18,634 nucleotides of DNA from Acutalibacter sp. (GCA_022801475.1 JAAWSH010000004.1:1-18634), one strand, 5' to 3'. Shown: positions 7,805-15,352, numbered from the stretch's first letter. The notes: generated by a model not told the origin, from the letters alone. Translations and numbers: made by a program.

Positions 7805-7957
7805 TAGGCCCTGTTTGAAAAAACGAAACGCCGTCTTATTACCCAGAAACGGCCCCATTCCGCGTCAGCAATCCTCGTGAATCGGAAGATTAACTAGTGG
7901 TTCTTTCCTTGAAATGGACCTCTTCTAGGCATATCCTCTATTTTCAAACAAGGCCTA
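7805..7957. mobile_element. Small inverted-repeat (MITE-like) element A
   Basis: TAGGCCCTGTTTGAAAA (7805-7821) is repeated inverted as TTTTCAAACAAGGCCTA (7941-7957): 16 of 17 bases match. The 153-bp segment has no credible ORF. The end TA on both sides could be a TA target duplication or part of the repeat. Long near-perfect terminal repeats around a small non-coding interior suggest a miniature inverted-repeat element moved by a transposase in trans. No transposase is in the window, and only a search for further copies in the genome could confirm mobility. The parent insertion sequence is unknown to me. Confidence 0.55.
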
Positions 7958-7990
7958 AAAAGAAACAGGAAAAATTTTTAAAAAAGTTCC

Positions 7991-8213
7991 TTAAGGCAGC
8001 ACCGCACAAAGACTTTGCGCACGAATTGCTGGCACTTTTTCCATCATAGTACAACCGGTCAACTGTGCGCAGCTTTCGCTTGTCAGAATCGCAAAACCAT
8101 ACATGGTTTGATGATCGGCGTTCCATGGAGTTGGCTTCGCCAGCTCTTGTGCACCTCTGACGAAAAGATGGACTGCGCAACTCACGCGCAGTCTTTGTAC
8201 GGTACTGCCTTAA
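7991..8213. mobile_element. Small inverted-repeat (MITE-like) element B, ends TTAA
   Basis: The left arm, 30 bases at 7991-8020 (TTAAGGCAGCACCGCACAAA, then GACTTTGCGC), is repeated inverted at 8186-8213 (28 bases) with two C/T differences and a 2-base indel. The 223-bp unit starts and ends with TTAA, either a duplicated target or part of the repeat. Inside are a perfect palindrome AAACCAT-AC-ATGGTTT (8094-8109) and further partly symmetric stretches (GCGCAGCTTTCG near 8068; TTTTCGTCAGAG on the opposite strand near 8153-8164), so the whole unit could fold into a long imperfect hairpin. No transposase or convincing gene is present; open frames on both strands look incidental. It lies 33 bases after element A. 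Confidence 0.6.
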
Positions 8214-8293
8214 TGCGGGTGTTGGGGCAAAGGTCCTAACATCGCGGACATAGAGCAAAATGGTTCGCAAGCGATATAGGAGAGGATAACCCG

Positions 8294-9418
8294 ATGAGAG
8301 TTCTATTTACTGGCGGTGGTACCGCCGGACATATCAACCCCGCCCTGGCTGTGGCAGGGTATCTGCAAAAAAAGGAGCCTGATGTGGAGATTCTCTATGT
8401 GGGCAACCGGGGAGGCATGGAGGAGCGCCTGGTGAAAAAGGCTGGGTATGATATGGCCTTTATCACCATTTCTGGCTTTCAGCGCAAGTTAACCCCCAAA
8501 AACATTGTCCGTAATTTTCAGACGGTGGGGCGTATCTTTACTGCCACGGCTGAAACAAAAAAGATCATCCAGCAGTTCGCCCCCGATGTTTGTGTGGGAA
8601 CGGGAGGGTACGTCAGTGGCCCGGTGATCCGAGAGGCGGCAAAGATGGGGGTACCCTGTGTTATTCACGAGTCCAACGCCTACCCGGGGGTAACCACCAA
8701 GATGCTCTCAAAGCTGGTCAAGACCGTAATGCTGGCCGTGCCCGACGCAAAACAGTATCTAGACTCCTCGGTGAATTGTACGGTTACTGGCAACCCGGTG
8801 CGGGGCGAGGTACTGGCGGCCCAGCGGGAAGCTTCCCGTAAAGCTTTGGGGCTAGACAGCCGCCCGCTGGTGCTCAGCTTTGGAGGCAGTCTGGGGGCCA
8901 GCGCCCTAAACCGAGCCGCCGCTTACATGCTGGCTCAGAGTGCCAAAGAGAAGAAGTACCAGCATATCCACGGCTATGGCCAGCACGATGAGAACTTTTT
9001 GACAGAAGTTCGAGAATTTGGCCTGGCAGCGGAAGAGAACCCTCAGATCCGCCTGTTGGAGTACATTGACAATATGCCCCAATGTCTTTCCGCAGCGGAT
9101 TTGGTGATCGGTCGGGCCGGGGCTATGACCTTGACGGAGATTGAGGCAAAGGCCAAGGCGTCCATCCTGATCCCCTCGCCTAACGTGGCGGAGAACCACC
9201 AGTTCCACAATGCTATGGCGTTGGTACGCCGGGGAGCGGCGGAGATTATTGAAGAGAAGAACCTGACCGGCGAGGCTTTATGGAAAAAGGTGGAAAAAAT
9301 CCTTTCCGACCGGGACCGGCTGCGGTCTTTAGGAGAGAACGCGGGAAAAATGGAGATCATTGATGCCAGCGAACGTATCTACCGGGTAATTAAGGCCGCC
9401 GTAAAGCAGAAGGAGTAA
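8294..9418 (+). CDS. murG: Undecaprenyldiphospho-muramoylpentapeptide N-acetylglucosaminyltransferase MurG
   Basis: MurG adds GlcNAc from UDP-GlcNAc to lipid I, giving lipid II, at the cytoplasmic face of the membrane. The 374-residue GT-B protein has the N-terminal glycine loop GGGTAGHINPALAVA (7-21), GTGGYVSGP (102-110), HESNAYPG (125-132), the second glycine loop FGGSLGAS (196-203), and the UDP-GlcNAc region RAGAMTLTE (274-282) with NHQFHNA (301-307). ATG 8294 follows AGGAGAGGA (8279-8287). It is separated from ftsW by 508 bases holding two inverted-repeat elements, so the operon may be interrupted here and the source of its promoter is unclear. The next gene begins two bases after its stop codon, implying translational coupling. 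Confidence 0.97.
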   Translation: MRVLFTGGGTAGHINPALAVAGYLQKKEPDVEILYVGNRGGMEERLVKKAGYDMAFITISGFQRKLTPKNIVRNFQTVGRIFTATAETKKIIQQFAPDVCVGTGGYVSGPVIREAAKMGVPCVIHESNAYPGVTTKMLSKLVKTVMLAVPDAKQYLDSSVNCTVTGNPVRGEVLAAQREASRKALGLDSRPLVLSFGGSLGASALNRAAAYMLAQSAKEKKYQHIHGYGQHDENFLTEVREFGLAAEENPQIRLLEYIDNMPQCLSAADLVIGRAGAMTLTEIEAKAKASILIPSPNVAENHQFHNAMALVRRGAAEIIEEKNLTGEALWKKVEKILSDRDRLRSLGENAGKMEIIDASERIYRVIKAAVKQKE

Positions 9419-9420
9419 CC

Positions 9421-10263
9421 ATGGAGATACAGAAAATTAAGGAGCATCCTGAGTTGGTCCACCAGGCCGCCCTATGGTTTCAGCATTGCTTTGGCATTCC
9501 AGAGGAAAGCTACCGGAAGAGTATGGAGGTGATGCTGGCAGGTTCCGGCCCGGTGCCCGGATGGTATGTAGCTATGGATGGAGACCGGATTGTGGGCGGC
9601 CTGGGCGTTATTGAAAACGATTTTCATGACCGGCCGGATTTGACCCCCAACGTGTGCGCCGTATATGTGGACGAGCCCTACCGCTGCCGGGGAATTGCCG
9701 GGGCACTACTACACTTTGTTTGTCAGGACATGGCCCAGGCAGGAGTGAGGACCCTTTACCTGGTCACAGACCATACTTCCTTTTATGAGCGCTACGGCTG
9801 GGAATTCTTCTGTACGGTCCATGACAAGGAGGGGCCGGCCCGGCTTTATAGGCATGATATACCGCGCGTCGCGCCAGAACAGAAAATCTCCCTGTGTGGC
9901 GATGACTGCGCGCTCTGTCCCCGGTATCAAGCCCACAGCCAGGAGGAACTACATGCTGTAGCGAAGCTCTGGCATAAGGTTGGATGGCGGGACCGGGTAC
10001 TGCCGCCAGAGGAGATACAGTGCAAGGGCTGTGCTGCTCAAAAAGAATGTACTTACGGTTTAAAGGAGTGTACCGCCGCGCAAGGAGTGGGAAACTGTGC
10101 CGCCTGCCGGGATTTTCCATGTAAAAAGTTGGAGGCTGTGCTGGAAAAGTCTCGGGAGGGAGAGGCTTTGTGTAAAGCGCGTTGTACGCCGGAAGAGTAC
10201 ACTGCCCTAGAGAAGGCTTTCTTCCACAAAGAAGAGAATTTAGAGTTTTTACGGAACCAGTGA
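9421..10263 (+). CDS. GNAT acetyltransferase fused to a cysteine-rich DUF3795 domain
   Basis: A 280-residue two-domain protein. Residues about 1-140 are a GNAT N-acetyltransferase fold, with the acetyl-CoA loop VDEPYRCRGIAGALL (83-97) and FYERYGWEF (121-129). Residues about 156-265 match the DUF3795 pattern, a cysteine-rich domain of unknown role: Cys159, Cys163, Cys166, Cys201, Cys204, Cys210, Cys217, Cys226, Cys229 and Cys234 in CxxxCxxC, CxxC and CxxC-type spacings that could bind zinc. The substrate is unknown. It starts 2 bases after murG's stop, with its ribosome binding site (AAGGAG) inside the murG end, so it should be co-translated with murG. Such a gene is not a standard dcw member. 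A link to the cell wall is only suggested by position. Confidence 0.85.
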   Translation: MEIQKIKEHPELVHQAALWFQHCFGIPEESYRKSMEVMLAGSGPVPGWYVAMDGDRIVGGLGVIENDFHDRPDLTPNVCAVYVDEPYRCRGIAGALLHFVCQDMAQAGVRTLYLVTDHTSFYERYGWEFFCTVHDKEGPARLYRHDIPRVAPEQKISLCGDDCALCPRYQAHSQEELHAVAKLWHKVGWRDRVLPPEEIQCKGCAAQKECTYGLKECTAAQGVGNCAACRDFPCKKLEAVLEKSREGEALCKARCTPEEYTALEKAFFHKEENLEFLRNQ

Positions 10264-10410
10264 GAGCCATAGAGAGCGGATAGAGCCGCCTGAAGGAGGA
10301 ACGAACCTGGGCGGACCAGAAGCCCCTGGCCGCCTATTAGAGACAACGGAATGCACACAAATAAAAACACTTCATAAAATGGCATAGCTGATTTTAAATG
10401 GGGTGTTCTT
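10264..10410 (+). other. murA leader with orphan ribosome binding site and hairpin
   Basis: A strong AAGGAGG (10293-10299) is seven bases from a CTG (10307) that opens a 26-codon frame ending in TAG at 10385-10387; no ATG, GTG or TTG is correctly spaced. The stem GGCGG-A-CCAG (10310-10319) / CTGG-CCGCC (10326-10334) has one bulged A. Whether this is a leader peptide, a decayed gene start or chance cannot be decided from one sequence. Confidence 0.3.
10371..10399 (+). promoter_or_regulatory. Weak candidate promoter for murA
   Basis: TTCATA (10371-10376) and TTAAAT (10394-10399) are 17 bases apart, each matching four of six consensus positions. The -10 lies only 11 bases before the start codon, so a transcript from here would be nearly leaderless and would exclude most of the GGGGTG binding site. 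Support is weak. Confidence 0.2.
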
Positions 10411-11673
10411 ATGATCATAATTGACGGCCCTGCTGAGCTCAGCGGGGAGATCACCATTCAAGGGGCGAAAAACAGCACTTTGCCGCTTCTTGCGGCAGCC
10501 CTGCTTTGCAAGGGCCAAACAGTGCTGCACAATTGCCCCGACCTTTCGGACGTAGACACCGCCGTTAGGATTTTGGAGCACGCCGGGTGCCGCTGCACCC
10601 GGGACGGTCCTGACCTGGTGGTGGACAACGCTGTGGCCCGCTGCGAAATCCCCGAGGAACTAATGCGCAGTATGCGGTCCTCCATTGTGTTTCTGGGAGC
10701 TATGGTAGCCCGCTGCGGCCAGGCCAGACTTTGCTCGCCGGGCGGCTGCGAACTGGGGCCGCGGCCCATTGATTTGCACCTGTCGTCCCTTCGGCGGCTG
10801 GGGGTGGAGATTGAGGAGAGCGGAGGCTGGCTGAACTGCCGGGCCCCAAAAGGGGTGCAGGGATCTTATGTGTCTCTGGCTTTCCCCAGTGTAGGGGCTA
10901 CGGAAAACTTAATCCTAGCGGCTGTGTGCGGCCAGGGCACCACGATTATTGCCAACGCGGCCCGGGAGCCGGAGATTATGGACTTGGCCGAGTACCTAAA
11001 CCGCTGTGGAGGCCGGGTGTACGGAGCAGGGGAGAGCTGCGTGATTATTGATGGAGTAAAAGAGCTCTTCGGCAGTGAACACCGGGTGATGCCAGACCGC
11101 ATCGCCACAGTGACGTACATGGCGGCCGCTGCAGTGACCGGCAGCAGTGTGACCCTGCGGGATGTGGACAATACCCATATCCTTCCCATGTTAAGCCCCT
11201 TTGAAGAGTCCGGCTGTGTGGTTCGTCAGCTTAGCGGCTGCCTGAACATTATGGCGCCCCGGCGGCTAAACCCGGTAAAACATATCCGCACCATGCCCTA
11301 CCCGGGTTTTCCCACCGATGCCCAGCCTGCGGTGATGAGTATGGCCGCAGTGGGCCGGGGCACCAGCTTATTTGTAGAAAACATATTCGAGAACCGTTAC
11401 CGCCATGCCGAAGGCCTGCAACGTATGGGCGCGAAGATTAAGGTGGAGGGAAAAGTGGCGGTGGTAGAGGGAGTCGAGAGGCTAACAGGCGCCTCGGTAG
11501 AGGCAGCGGACCTGCGGGGCGGGGCGGCACTCGTGGTTGCCGGCCTTGCGGCCCAGGGCCGGACCCAGGTCAGCGGGGAAGCGTTTATTCGCCGAGGCTA
11601 TGAGAACCTGGTGGGTTGTCTGGCAGACCTGGGGGCACGTATTAGAAATGAGGGAGAGGAAACGGGGCAATAA
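10411..11673 (+). CDS. murA: UDP-N-acetylglucosamine 1-carboxyvinyltransferase MurA
   Basis: MurA transfers enolpyruvate from PEP to UDP-GlcNAc, the first committed step of peptidoglycan synthesis, in the cytoplasm. The 420 residues have the EPSP-synthase fold signatures: GAKNSTLPLLAAALL (18-32, with the Lys-Asn pair at 20-21), RSSIVFLGAM (89-98), PGGCELGPRPIDLHL (110-124) with the PEP-binding cysteine at C113, YPGFPTDAQP (297-306) with D303 equivalent to the catalytic Asp305 of E. coli, and DLRGGAALVVAGLAAQG (367-383). Because the cysteine is present rather than Asp, the enzyme should be fosfomycin-sensitive in principle. ATG 10411 follows GGGGTG (10400-10405). Firmicutes often have two MurA paralogues; this is the dcw copy. 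Confidence 0.96.
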   Translation: MIIIDGPAELSGEITIQGAKNSTLPLLAAALLCKGQTVLHNCPDLSDVDTAVRILEHAGCRCTRDGPDLVVDNAVARCEIPEELMRSMRSSIVFLGAMVARCGQARLCSPGGCELGPRPIDLHLSSLRRLGVEIEESGGWLNCRAPKGVQGSYVSLAFPSVGATENLILAAVCGQGTTIIANAAREPEIMDLAEYLNRCGGRVYGAGESCVIIDGVKELFGSEHRVMPDRIATVTYMAAAAVTGSSVTLRDVDNTHILPMLSPFEESGCVVRQLSGCLNIMAPRRLNPVKHIRTMPYPGFPTDAQPAVMSMAAVGRGTSLFVENIFENRYRHAEGLQRMGAKIKVEGKVAVVEGVERLTGASVEAADLRGGAALVVAGLAAQGRTQVSGEAFIRRGYENLVGCLADLGARIRNEGEETGQ

Positions 11674-11768
11674 GTAAGATGAGCTAACAACATGGCACTG
11701 TAAAGAAGCTCATTGAAGTGGAAGATTCGTCACTTGTGAAAAACTCGGGAAATAAAAGGGGTGAGAGT

Positions 11769-13085
11769 ATGGCAAGGCAGGGGCGTTCCCGAAAGGGTGT
11801 GTGGGATGAAAACGACTTTATCGATATTCATTCCCATTCCAGCGGCGAACCGCCGCAGTATGATTGGTTCGTAAATAGACAGAAAAACCGTGGTTCTATG
11901 GAGCAGCCGGAAGGCCGCCGCGCCCGCCAGCCAGCTGGACCATCCGGCAGCCGCCGGGAACCCCGCCGGCCAGCAAACTCGAGTGGCCGAGAGACAGGCC
12001 GCGCACCATCTGGTAACAAAAAAAGACCGCCGGCGGGCCGGGGGACTCCATCACAGAGAAAAGCCCCGCCAGAACCGGCTTCTCGAAGGCGTACCTCGAA
12101 TTCCCGAAGAGCACCACGGGAGGAACCAGAGAGAACATCGCGTCCTTCCCGTAATGAAATTCCCCGGAAACGCCGGAAGCCTATGGGAAAGGCTAAACGC
12201 AGGATACTGATGATACTGGGGCTTTTAGTTTTGTTAACCGGCACAGGCTTTTTAGCCGAGTCGCTGTTGTTCCGGGTCACAGGCGTGCGGGTAACTGGAG
12301 ACCCTGTGTATCCGGAAGAACAGATTAAGACCATTTGCAATTTTAAGGCGGGAGATAACCTCTTATTCATCCCTACCGGTGAAAAGGAACGGGCCTTGCA
12401 AGAGCAGCTGCCCTATATTGGCAAGGCCAAAATCAGCCGGCGAATTCCCGGGACCGTGGTGATTGAGGTTGTAGCGGCCCAACCGGCCTGTTGTATACAG
12501 GTGGGGGGCAGTTGGCTGGTAGTGGACGGAGGAGGCAAGGTGCTGGAAAACCGCGCCGACCCCATACAGGGTATTTTACAGGTTTCAGGCCTTGCGCCCT
12601 CTGCCGCTCAGCCGGGAAAAACAATTGTTTTGGAGGATGAGGCGGCAGCTGCCGCTTTTACAGAGATTGTGGAGAAGGTCAGCCAGCTGGAGGCCGCCAA
12701 TGATTTTACCCGATTGAATATGGCGAACATGGATGACATCCGTCTGTGGTATCAGGACCGGGTGGAATGTAAGCTGGGCGGAACCGCGCAGTTGGATTAC
12801 AAGATACAGACCGGCTACAACTTATTCCACAATGAAGGAGAGCGGGGTATTGGCCAAAACGAAAAGGGGGTGCTGGACCTATCCTACTCGGACACCAAAA
12901 CTTTCTATTTTTCTCCGGGAGAGGTGGATCCCAACGCTCCGGTACAGACAGCTCCGCCCACGGAAAATGGCGGGCAGGAACCTGGTGGGGAGCATTCTCA
13001 AAATTCTGAGCCAAACGCTGACGAGCCCACCGCTAGCCCAGAGGGAAGGGGGGCGGGGATTCCAGATCAGCCCTTTACCGGCTAA
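11769..13085 (+). CDS. ftsQ: Cell division protein FtsQ/DivIB with a long basic N-terminal tail
   Basis: A bitopic divisome protein of 438 residues. Residues 1-143 are cytoplasmic and very rich in Arg, Pro, Ser and Gly with almost no hydrophobic residues, hence probably disordered. One membrane helix follows (about 144-163), then a POTRA-like domain (about 166-236, FRVTGVRVTGDPVYPEEQI onward) and the FtsQ/DivIB beta domain (about 237-383). The last 55 residues are acidic and Pro/Gly/Glu/Asn-rich. FtsQ/DivIB with FtsL and DivIC regulates septal synthesis by FtsW and PBP. ATG 11769 has a GGGGTGAG site (11758-11765). The frame is open upstream to a GTG at 11718 that lacks a binding site. It is longer than a typical FtsQ or DivIB (about 260-290) because of both tails. 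Confidence 0.9.
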   Translation: MARQGRSRKGVWDENDFIDIHSHSSGEPPQYDWFVNRQKNRGSMEQPEGRRARQPAGPSGSRREPRRPANSSGRETGRAPSGNKKRPPAGRGTPSQRKAPPEPASRRRTSNSRRAPREEPERTSRPSRNEIPRKRRKPMGKAKRRILMILGLLVLLTGTGFLAESLLFRVTGVRVTGDPVYPEEQIKTICNFKAGDNLLFIPTGEKERALQEQLPYIGKAKISRRIPGTVVIEVVAAQPACCIQVGGSWLVVDGGGKVLENRADPIQGILQVSGLAPSAAQPGKTIVLEDEAAAAAFTEIVEKVSQLEAANDFTRLNMANMDDIRLWYQDRVECKLGGTAQLDYKIQTGYNLFHNEGERGIGQNEKGVLDLSYSDTKTFYFSPGEVDPNAPVQTAPPTENGGQEPGGEHSQNSEPNADEPTASPEGRGAGIPDQPFTG

Positions 13086-13178
13086 CGCCATATCTTGTGG
13101 CCAGTAGTAACAGAGGACCGATTCGCGGGACGAAAGAAAGAAAAACATTTTTTTTCAGCCCTTTTTTTGAGAATTTCC

Positions 13179-13207
13179 TTGAAATTTTCCCGAAAAAGTG
13201 ATAGATT
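13179..13207 (+). promoter_or_regulatory. Candidate promoter upstream of ftsZ
   Basis: TTGAAA (13179-13184) matches five of six -35 positions and is 17 bases from TAGATT (13202-13207), which matches four of six -10 positions. It sits about 355 bases before ftsZ, so an ftsZ transcript from it would carry a long leader. Confidence 0.4.
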
Positions 13208-13562
13208 ATACCATGTAACGGTTTAGTTAACGTAAGTTGGCCTGTGCAACATTCGGGCCGCAGGCGTGTTTAAAAGGAGAAAGGCTGGAAAAACAGGCGT
13301 TTCCGGCTTTTAGGGCTAAGGAGGCCCAACCCGAAACCTGGGTAGACAAAACTCTGGAATCCGCGCCGCAAGGGGACTTTTCTCAAAATGTCCGCTCCTA
13401 AAATGGAGCGGAAGATCCAAAAACGGGGCGCGGGCCCCAAACTAGCGAAAACGGTAGGCGAGGCCGCAAGGGCTTTGAAAAGATATTGTGGCGGGAAAAA
13501 AGAGGCCTGGCCGGCCGCAGATGCAGCCTAATGTCTCGTCGGGAAAGGAAGATGGTTAAAAA
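13208..13562 (+). other. Long structured leader of ftsZ; no ftsA present
   Basis: The 477-base gap between ftsQ and ftsZ codes for nothing recognisable; ftsA, normally at this place, is absent. From 13086 to about 13178 I see only A/T-rich tracts. The rest contains stems: GCCTG (13241-13245) with CAGGC (13261-13265); AAAGG-CTGGAAA (13280-13291) with TTTCCGGCTTT (13300-13310), imperfect; CCCA/TGGG near 13325-13342; CCGCGCC (13361-13367) with GGCGCGG (13427-13433), enclosing TCCGCTCC (13391-13398) / GGAGCGGA (13405-13412); and GGGG/CCCC (13425-13438), which competes with the 13361 stem. Long-range pairing with a mutually exclusive alternative is what a regulatory leader can look like, but GC-rich sequence also gives such stems by chance. 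Confidence 0.4.
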
Positions 13563-14759
13563 ATGCCTTTTGAAGTTGATAATCTGTTGGATGAAACTCC
13601 CCAGACCATAAAGGTAGTGGGGGTAGGCGGCGGCGGCGGAAACGCCGTAAACCGCATAGCCAGCGCGGGAGTGCGCAGCGTAGAATTAGTTTGTATGAAT
13701 ACGGACAAGCAGGCCCTACAGCGCAGCCAGGCCTCCATAAAGGTACAACTGGGTGAAAAGCTGACCAGCGGCCGGGGGGCTGGTTCCAAGCCCGAAGTGG
13801 GTGAGAAGGCGGCTGAAGAGAGCCGGGAGGTTATCTCTCAGACCCTGAAGGATGCAGACATGGTGTTTATCACTGCGGGCATGGGAGGCGGTACCGGCAC
13901 GGGCGCGGCTCCCGCTGTGGCAAAGATTGCCCGGGAGCAGGGGGCTCTTACAGTGGGAATCGTCACAAAGCCTTTTGCTTTTGAGGGCCGCCGCCGTATG
14001 GAACAGGCTGAAAAGGGCATTGCGGCCCTGCGGGAGCACGTGGACTCTTTAGTGGTCATTCCCAATGAGCGCCTTAAGCTGGTAAGCGACGAGCGTATTA
14101 CCCTGGCCAATGCTTTTTTAGTGGCGGATGACGTGCTGCGCCAGGGTGTGCAAAGTATTTCCGATTTGATTCAGCTGCCCGGCATCGTTAACCTGGACTT
14201 TGAGGACGTGAAGTCTGTAATGCAGGACGCCGGCTATGCCCATATGGGCGTGGGCCACGGTACTGGCAAGGACAAGGCGGAGCAGGCGGCTATGGCGGCA
14301 ATTTCCAGTCCCTTACTGGAAACCAAGATTGCCGGGGCTCGGGGTGTGATCATCAATATTACATCCAGCCCGGATATTGCCTTGGATGAGATTGATACCG
14401 CGTCACAGATTGTCACCGAGCGGGCGCACCCTGATGCCAATATTATTTGGGGCGCTACTTTTGATGAGTCCATGGAGGATTCCATGAACGTGACTGTGAT
14501 CGCTACAGGTTTTGAGGGCATGAACGGAGAGAAGAGCAAGCCTGCCCTGGATCTGGACTTGGATGAGGACTTTCTAAGCTCTTCACCTGCGGCAGACCCG
14601 TCGCCAGTGGTCTCCAGCCGTAGCGGTTCACCAACGCGGAGCGGTTCTTCTGTGCGGAGCGGCCAGAGTATTCGCGGTACCGAGCCTCGGGTGGATCCGG
14701 CCGTGATAGATGATGATGATACATTTACAGACATTATGTCTATCTTTAATCGCAAATAA
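13563..14759 (+). CDS. ftsZ: Cell division GTPase FtsZ
   Basis: The tubulin homologue that forms the Z ring. The 398 residues have [15 protein letters not shown] (18-32), the tubulin signature GGGTGTG (108-114), [18 protein letters not shown] (168-185), and the T7 loop NLDFEDVK (210-217) with the GTPase-stimulating acidic residues. After the globular part (to about 320) comes a short linker with three hexapeptide repeats, [18 protein letters not shown] (353-370), and a conserved-looking end [16 protein letters not shown] (383-398). That tail differs from the usual FtsA/SepF-binding peptide (IPxFLR-like), fitting the absence of ftsA here. ATG 13563 follows GGAAAGGAAG (13542-13551) at slightly long spacing. 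A candidate promoter and a 355-base structured leader precede it; no clear terminator follows. Confidence 0.97.
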   Translation: MPFEVDNLLDETPQTIKVVGVGGGGGNAVNRIASAGVRSVELVCMNTDKQALQRSQASIKVQLGEKLTSGRGAGSKPEVGEKAAEESREVISQTLKDADMVFITAGMGGGTGTGAAPAVAKIAREQGALTVGIVTKPFAFEGRRRMEQAEKGIAALREHVDSLVVIPNERLKLVSDERITLANAFLVADDVLRQGVQSISDLIQLPGIVNLDFEDVKSVMQDAGYAHMGVGHGTGKDKAEQAAMAAISSPLLETKIAGARGVIINITSSPDIALDEIDTASQIVTERAHPDANIIWGATFDESMEDSMNVTVIATGFEGMNGEKSKPALDLDLDEDFLSSSPAADPSPVVSSRSGSPTRSGSSVRSGQSIRGTEPRVDPAVIDDDDTFTDIMSIFNRK

Positions 14760-14785
14760 TCAACATAAATTTAGTGGGGTTAGCT

Positions 14786-15178
14786 ATGGGAAATTTAATT
14801 CAGGGAGTACATCATATTGCTGTTAAGCCCACGGCGGAGCAGTATCAGGAGACAGTAGAATTTTACACCCAGCTTTTGGGTATGGAAGTGGTGAAAAGTT
14901 GGGGCGATCTTCAGCGGCCTTGTCTGATGGTCTCCTGCGGAGACAACAGCTGTATGGAAATCCTTAGCAGTGAAAGTGAAATTCCTGCCGGGGGTCCTTT
15001 GGCGCATGTGGCCTTTGCCACAGATAAGGTGGACGAGATTATTGAAAAGGTCCGCGAAGCTGGCTATGAGGTGACCAACGAGCCCGCCGACGCGAATATT
15101 GGGGGCAATATGCCTATCCGTATTGCGTTTTTCTATGGGCCTACCCACGAACATATTGAGTTGTTCTGGGAAAAATAG
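14786..15178 (+). CDS. VOC-superfamily (glyoxalase/dioxygenase-fold) protein
   Basis: A 130-residue protein of the vicinal oxygen chelate fold, made of two beta-alpha-beta-beta-beta units. Candidate metal ligands are in the expected places: His10 in GVHHIAVKP, Glu58 in SCMEIL, His74 in LAHVAF and Glu125 in HEHIELF, as in glyoxalase I-like enzymes. The substrate cannot be told; these genes are often annotated lactoylglutathione lyase or bleomycin-resistance-like without proof. ATG 14786 has a GGGG site six bases upstream; a GTG at 14774 in frame is less likely. It begins 26 bases after ftsZ with no terminator between, so it may be the last gene of that transcript, before the hairpin at 15199-15226. 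Confidence 0.88.
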   Translation: MGNLIQGVHHIAVKPTAEQYQETVEFYTQLLGMEVVKSWGDLQRPCLMVSCGDNSCMEILSSESEIPAGGPLAHVAFATDKVDEIIEKVREAGYEVTNEPADANIGGNMPIRIAFFYGPTHEHIELFWEK

Positions 15179-15198
15179 TATTTTGCCGAAGTGTCTGA

Positions 15199-15231
15199 CG
15201 GCTCTTGGCCCAGGTGCCGGGAGCCGCCTTT
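15199..15231 (+). terminator. Probable intrinsic terminator after the VOC gene
   Basis: CGGCTCTTGGC (15199-15209) pairs with GCCGGGAGCCG (15216-15226) over 11 positions, two of them G-U, around a six-base loop, and is followed by CCTTTCT. The T tract is weak. It lies 20 bases after the stop codon and is a plausible end of the dcw transcript. Confidence 0.6.
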
Positions 15232-15352
15232 CTATATCGTGGGGACTGTTTGAAGGATCAAAGATCCGTATGCTGGGGCTGGCGTATTGCTTCCCTGTGC
15301 GCTGGAAGTCTGGCTGGTTTTTGACCACATGATACAAGAAAGGAAGAAACGA

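Noticed and set aside
7944..8270. Minus-strand open frame of 108 codons and a plus-strand one at 8015-8239 across element B
   Set aside because: They lie within the inverted-repeat element, lack convincing binding sites and show no domain features. They look like incidental translation of a repeat.
13126..13170. Terminator after ftsQ from the A-rich/T-rich tract GAAAGAAAAACATTTTTTTT
   Set aside because: The possible stem is A-T only with a three-base loop, too weak to call.
14503..14724. Frames opposite or offset to the FtsZ linker
   Set aside because: The linker is repetitive and stop-poor in several frames; no motif supports them.
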